52,982 nt of DNA from NCBI GenBank assembly GCA_045114175.1, contig JBGUJZ010000034.1:1-52982 (forward strand), read 5' to 3'. Below the pieces are notes generated by a model. That model was given only the letters and a program-made list of their open reading frames with translations. It was not told the DNA's origin and ran no database searches. The position numbers were made by a program, and so were the translations under genes. The DNA is from Cacconaster sp045114175. GTDB taxonomy: Bacteria; Bacteroidota; Bacteroidia; Bacteroidales; UBA932. Below are positions 49,744 through 52,982 of the stretch, piece by piece (the first letter of the stretch is position 1; the number at the start of each line of letters is the position of its first letter).

Positions 49744-50718
49744 ATGCGTAAATATTTCCTGCTCCTATCCCTCCTGATGCTTCCTGTACTGACGCTCCGT
49801 GCGCAGAACGAAGTTACCGCTGCCAATGCCGCCGAAGTGGTGGCTGAGCCCGATACCGTTGAAACACAGTTGCTGACGCCGGCTCAGGCGATCGATACCC
49901 TCGATACGGAAGACAAGTACATGAAGATTGTCATCTATGAGAACTTCACCTGGGCTTACTTCGATCTGGGCCATCCTGCCATTGATACGGCCGGTTTCTA
50001 TGAGGGATGGGATCCGGAGAAGATCCACGCTTTCAAGAATATCCCCGTGGATTCACTGCCGGCAGAGGTTGACCTGCGACTGGTGGATTCGCTGCATCCT
50101 TTCTGCGCGCCCATCGTGGGGCCGGTTCGTTCCAGCTTCCGCTTCCGGGGCCGCAGGCCGCATAACGGAGTGGACCTTCCGCTCCAGATTGGCGATACGG
50201 TCCGCGCTGCCTTCGACGGTGTGGTTCGCTACTCCGGCAAGGGGAAAGAGACCGGCGGTTACGGTGGTCTGGTTATCATTCGCCACGACAACGGTCTGGA
50301 GACCTACTACGCGCATCTTTCCCAACGAATGGTCTTCTCCGGCGACCTCATCAAGGCGGGTGAGGCGCTGGGTCTGGGCGGCAGTACCGGCCACAGTACC
50401 GGCCCGCACCTCCACTTTGAGACTCGATACATGGGCAAGGCTTTTGACCCTGAACGGATTGTGGACTTCCGCCACGGTACCATCCGGGATTCGCTCATCA
50501 CCCTCAAGCGCCACTATTTCAATGTTTACTCCCACTACGGCATGACCGACGAGGAGTCGAAGGCCGCTTCCGGCCGCATCATCTATGTGGTGCGTAAGGG
50601 CGATAACCTGGGTCGCATCGCTGCCAAATACGGCACGACGGTTTCAGCTATCTGCAAGTTGAACAAGATTTCCTCCAAGGCACTGATTAAGCCTGGCCAG
50701 CGGTTGATTGTCCGCTAG
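49744..50718 (+). CDS. M23 metallopeptidase with LysM domain
   Basis: 324 residues: signal peptide (1-21, ending LRAQ), a lineage-specific N-terminal part (about 22-115), an M23/LytM endopeptidase domain (about 120-235) and a C-terminal LysM (about 279-324, YVVRKGDNLGRIAAKYGTTV). Zinc ligands are present: HNGVDL and HLHFE, plus HLS in YYAHLSQ. It probably cuts peptidoglycan cross-links in the periplasm or activates an amidase, with LysM binding glycan. It ends the TPR-EamA-M23 gene run. The stop overlaps the convergent SirB1-like gene by 4 nt. Confidence 0.93.
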   Translation: MRKYFLLLSLLMLPVLTLRAQNEVTAANAAEVVAEPDTVETQLLTPAQAIDTLDTEDKYMKIVIYENFTWAYFDLGHPAIDTAGFYEGWDPEKIHAFKNIPVDSLPAEVDLRLVDSLHPFCAPIVGPVRSSFRFRGRRPHNGVDLPLQIGDTVRAAFDGVVRYSGKGKETGGYGGLVIIRHDNGLETYYAHLSQRMVFSGDLIKAGEALGLGGSTGHSTGPHLHFETRYMGKAFDPERIVDFRHGTIRDSLITLKRHYFNVYSHYGMTDEESKAASGRIIYVVRKGDNLGRIAAKYGTTVSAICKLNKISSKALIKPGQRLIVR

Positions 50719-51584
50719 AGGGAGGGGGCTTCCGGATCGTCATCCACGGTCAGGAAGCGTTCCGAACCGAATAGATCGAGCGCTCGTTCCAACAGGGACG
50801 AGCGCGTTGCATTGTGCGCGGCAACGGCCTGGTACTGCAGCGATTCGAGCAGCATCACAGGGAGTACCGAGACGCTGCGCAGGGCGGCGTGGTTGACATC
50901 GGCGGCCTTCAGATCGCGTAGCATCAGAATGTCGCCTTCCGCCTGCAAATTGATGTAGAACAATTCTTTGCCATCTTCCAGCCAAGCCGGGACAAAGCCA
51001 CCCGGGAAACAGAGCGGGTAGAGGGGAAGTCCGTTCTCCTCCGCCAGCAGGAAGAAGAGGTAAGCAATGGCGATGGGGTTGCCCTTCTTCTGTTCCAGCA
51101 CGCTGGGCAGGTGGCCGCAGGAGGGATCGGTCATCGCTTCGTCGCGGACAGTGAACCCCAGCCGATGGAAGAAAATGTGACCGAAGATCTTGGCGTTCTC
51201 CAGGGCGGTACGCTCGTCGGAGGCCTCGTTGCGATAGGCGGAGGCACACGTCTCAACGGCCTGTGTAAAGGTCTCTCGCGTAAGGGTATAGTCGCAGAGA
51301 GAGGAGATTAAGAAAGCCGCCTCGAATAGCGAAAACCCGGCAGTTCCGCAACTGCGCGAGAGCCGCTTGAGGTCCTCCAGCCGGAACTCCTCGTTGTAGC
51401 GGCGCTGCCGCTCGGCAATCAGCTGAGTCCGTTTGGGATCCTGTTCGCTGTGGCGCAGCTCTTCCAGCGCGGGGAGTACCTCGCGCCCCATCTCCAACAG
51501 ACGACGGTCCACGCAGGCGGCCACCGTCTCGTCGGGGTCGTCGAAGAGAGAAACCAGGTCCTGAAGTTCGCTGCGCGAAGCCAT
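50715..51584 (-). CDS. SirB1-like transglutaminase-fold protein
   Basis: 289 residues, no signal peptide. The core matches the SirB1/transglutaminase-like family: TALENAKIFGHIFFHRLGF, then SVLEQKKGNPIAIAYLFFLLAEENGLPLYP, with the family's SVLERRKGNPISL pattern, and FPGGFVPAW. The usual catalytic Cys is not obvious (the position around DPSCGHLPSVLE may supply one). The N-terminal half is helical (DETVAACVDRRLLEMGREVLPALEEL), as in Bacteroidota relatives. Function is unknown. It follows the nucleoside phosphorylase gene on the minus strand by 3 nt and is probably co-transcribed with it. Confidence 0.82.
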   Translation of the reverse strand: MASRSELQDLVSLFDDPDETVAACVDRRLLEMGREVLPALEELRHSEQDPKRTQLIAERQRRYNEEFRLEDLKRLSRSCGTAGFSLFEAAFLISSLCDYTLTRETFTQAVETCASAYRNEASDERTALENAKIFGHIFFHRLGFTVRDEAMTDPSCGHLPSVLEQKKGNPIAIAYLFFLLAEENGLPLYPLCFPGGFVPAWLEDGKELFYINLQAEGDILMLRDLKAADVNHAALRSVSVLPVMLLESLQYQAVAAHNATRSSLLERALDLFGSERFLTVDDDPEAPSL

Positions 51585-51587
51585 CCC

Positions 51588-52472
51588 TTAGTCGCGGGTG
51601 AGGGCGTCGAGCGATTTCTTCACCATTTCCGCCATGAGTGCCTTGTAGTCGGGGTTGCTCTCCTTGGCGTAGCGGTTGGCAATAATGAGGCACACCGTGC
51701 CGGCTTCGTGGCCCAGAATGGCAGCCATGCCGGCCAGTGCGGAGGATTCCATCTCGATGTTGGTGATCTTCCATTCGCCGAACTCGAATCCCTCCATCTT
51801 GTAGATTAGGTTCGGGACCGTCAGTTTCATGCGGACCGAACGTCCCTGCGGGCCGTAGAAGCCCGGTGCGGACATCGTTACGCCACCGATGGTGAAATCT
51901 TTGAAACGTTCGGCAATCTTGTCACTGGATTTTACGAAATAGGGGATGGCGAAGCGCTCCGGCCAGTCCATATATTTGACGAAGGCCTGCTCGATGTCGT
52001 TTTCACGCACCTTTTCGCCGTCCGCATACCAGTTGAGGACACCGTCAAAACCTACCGACATACGGGAGAAGACATAGCTTCCGAGCGGAATCTCGGGGCG
52101 GATCGCGCCGCTCGTACCGATGCGCAGCAGGGTCAGCGTGCGGTGCTCCTTCTTGGGGAGACGCGTCTCAAAATCGATGTTGGCCAGGGCGTCCAGCTCG
52201 GTCATCACGATATCGATGTTATCCGTTCCCATGCCCGTGGAAATCACGGAAACACGTTTGCCGTGGTAACGGCCGGTAATGGTATGCAGTTCGCGCGATT
52301 CGCGCTCAACTTCAATGGAATCCTTATCGAAATAGGAAGCGACCATCTGGACGCGGCCAGGGTCTCCGACCAGAATGACGGTATCTGCCAGCTCTTCCGG
52401 ATGCAGGTGCAGGTGGAACACAGTTCCGTCCGGGTTGATGATCAGTTCGGATTCAGCAATTCTTTCGCTCAT
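51588..52472 (-). CDS. udp: Nucleoside phosphorylase (uridine phosphorylase type)
   Basis: 294 residues of the NP-I family, which splits nucleosides with phosphate into base and ribose 1-phosphate. Motifs: ILVGDPGRVQMVASYF (phosphate loop), VISTGMGTDNIDIVMTEL, RIGTSGAIRPEIPLGSYV and IEMESSALAGMAAILGHEAG, the ribose-binding Met-Glu pair. About 40 residues longer than E. coli Udp, as in other Bacteroidota. Uridine is the likely substrate because of the overall pattern, but specificity is inferred. A TATATTTG promoter precedes it. Confidence 0.92.
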   Translation of the reverse strand: MSERIAESELIINPDGTVFHLHLHPEELADTVILVGDPGRVQMVASYFDKDSIEVERESRELHTITGRYHGKRVSVISTGMGTDNIDIVMTELDALANIDFETRLPKKEHRTLTLLRIGTSGAIRPEIPLGSYVFSRMSVGFDGVLNWYADGEKVRENDIEQAFVKYMDWPERFAIPYFVKSSDKIAERFKDFTIGGVTMSAPGFYGPQGRSVRMKLTVPNLIYKMEGFEFGEWKITNIEMESSALAGMAAILGHEAGTVCLIIANRYAKESNPDYKALMAEMVKKSLDALTRD

Positions 52473-52497
52473 GGCTTTTCATCTTTGGTTTGAGTTT

Positions 52498-52505
52498 CAA
52501 ATATA
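52498..52505 (-). promoter_or_regulatory. -7 promoter element of udp
   Basis: Minus strand TATATTTG, 25 nt before ATG 52472. Confidence 0.6.
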
Positions 52506-52527
52506 GCAATTATTCGCCGATTCTGTG

Positions 52528-52535
52528 TATCTTTG
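52528..52535 (+). promoter_or_regulatory. -7 promoter element of the DUF2007-like gene
   Basis: TATCTTTG, 16 nt before ATG 52552. The alternative ATG at 52525 lies upstream of the element and cannot be the start. Confidence 0.6.
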
Positions 52536-52551
52536 TAGAAAATCGAATGCC

Positions 52552-52782
52552 ATGGAAACCCGGAAAGAGAACCAGGAAAAGATGGTCACCGTCGCTGAAT
52601 ACACCGACCTGATGACCGCTCACATCGTGGCCCAGCGCCTGATTGCCGCCGGCATCGGCGCCACCGTCGTCGGAGGACAGTCCTCCTATCCCTGCCTGAA
52701 CGTCATCGACCCCGTCTGCGTGATGGTACTCGAAGAAGACGAATCCCGCGCCCAGGAGATTCTCGCCGAGCCCGCCGAATAG
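52552..52782 (+). CDS. DUF2007-like putative signal-transducing protein
   Basis: 76 residues from METRKENQEKM. The fold pattern is that of DUF2007/GlnB-like small proteins: VTVAEYTDLMTAHIVAQRLIAAGI (strand, helix), ATVVGGQ, VCVMVLEEDESRAQEILAE (strand, helix). Such proteins occur alone or beside membrane proteins in Bacteroidota, with no proven function. Codon use is regular and the gene has its own promoter. The cloverleaf-like inverted repeat begins 2 nt after its stop and may act as the transcript's 3' structure. Confidence 0.82.
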   Translation: METRKENQEKMVTVAEYTDLMTAHIVAQRLIAAGIGATVVGGQSSYPCLNVIDPVCVMVLEEDESRAQEILAEPAE

Positions 52783-52784
52783 CA

Positions 52785-52901
52785 TAGCCTTGGCGGCTAA
52801 TTCGCTGTGCTACAGCGAATAACGCAAAGTACTGGTACTGATTTTGAGTACCAGTGCTTTGCATTATTGCCTCATGCTGAGGCACTTGGCCGCCAAGGCT
52901 A
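52785..52901. repeat. Four-stem cloverleaf-like inverted-repeat element
   Basis: Outer arms tagccttggcggc (52785-52797) and gccgccaaggcta (52889-52901) are perfect 13-bp complements. Between them are three hairpins: attcgctgt-gct-acagcgaat (52800-52820, 9 bp); a 16-bp stem with one T-G pair and loop gattttg (52824-52862); and tgcctca-tgc-tgaggca (52868-52884, 7 bp). The result is a 117-nt four-way-junction fold on either strand. It is not a tRNA. It may be a repetitive extragenic palindrome, a non-autonomous mobile element or a structured RNA. The 81 nt to the window edge show no recognised gene. Confidence 0.85.
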
Positions 52902-52982
52902 AATCGGGCCTCAAGGGTGGGCGTGTCATTATTTCGTTTGTTTTGGTACTCCGCTTTATTGACGATGGAACCCCCGCCTGCG

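Noticed and set aside
52785..52901. Integron attC site or tRNA-like gene as explanation of the cloverleaf element
   Set aside because: No R-box/GTTRRRY core sites and no adjacent integrase for attC; stem and loop lengths do not fit a tRNA, and T-loop and anticodon features are missing.
52703..52981. Minus-strand frame open from the window edge through the cloverleaf element into the DUF2007-like gene
   Set aside because: It ends antisense to a real gene and has only GTG or internal ATG starts; reading through the palindromes proves nothing. It could be a gene end entering from the right, but there is no motif to support that.

Overview
The window is chromosomal DNA from a member of the Bacteroidales, judged from several independent signs. 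Almost every transcription unit is preceded by the Bacteroidota -7 promoter element TAnnTTTG, the Bacteroides aerotolerance (bat) operon is complete, the DAHP synthase/chorismate mutase fusion and the split three-gene proton-translocating transhydrogenase are of the Bacteroidota kind, and Shine-Dalgarno sequences are mostly absent. GC content is high for the order, so an uncultured gut or rumen lineage is plausible; genus cannot be told from the sequence. No phage, IS element, integrase or CRISPR array was found.

Layout. 1-1507 (+): 3' end of topoisomerase IV subunit A, then a shikimate kinase fused to a LOG-type nucleotide phosphoribohydrolase domain. 1514-4174 (-): truA, exbB, exbD, tonB. 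4236-13508 (+): moxR, DUF58, a BatX-like protein, batA, batB, batC and a fused batD-batE, followed 3 nt later by the DAHP synthase/chorismate mutase gene. 13495-16698 (-): GtrA-like protein, acyl-CoA/ACP ligase, cyanophycinase-like protein. 16778-16850: tRNA-Lys(CUU). 16930-18972 (+): 7TM-HD phosphohydrolase, overlapping tail to tail with lnt (-). 20597-24983 (+): LysE-type exporter, then an apparent operon of a degenerate AAA+ protein, a sirtuin and a metallophosphoesterase/beta-propeller protein. 25017-25409 (-): tmRNA. 25505-29551 (+): a Q-rich lipoprotein and pntAA-pntAB-pntB. 29548-32714 (-): clpC and an acyl-ACP thioesterase. 32842-36749 (+): gyrA and a TPR protein. 36817-38001 (-): MalY/PatB-type lyase; 38054-38848 (+): dapF. 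38845-46747 (-): M28-like protein, uvrB, a long RelA/SpoT homologue and uvrA in one tight operon. 46790-50718 (+): TPR protein, EamA transporter, M23/LysM peptidase. 50715-52472 (-): SirB1-like protein and a nucleoside phosphorylase. 52552-52782 (+): a DUF2007-like protein, followed by a striking four-stem inverted-repeat element.

How the genes work together. Most are housekeeping: envelope energisation (ExbBD/TonB), aromatic amino acid synthesis, DNA topology and nucleotide excision repair, lipoprotein maturation, stringent response, redox balance, proteostasis (ClpC, tmRNA) and cell-wall remodelling. Genes are packed very tightly, with many 1-8 nt overlaps between co-directional genes and several tail-to-tail overlaps of 4-89 nt.

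Most worth a second look: the cloverleaf-like repeat at the right edge (52785-52901); a second multi-hairpin palindrome lying in frame inside the EamA transporter gene (49410-49476); the shikimate kinase-LOG fusion; the BatD-BatE fusion; three proteins with replaced catalytic residues (RSH hydrolase domain, M28 peptidase, AAA+ ATPase); a (CG)6 tract between gyrA and clpC; and a 12-bp inverted repeat in the pnt leader.
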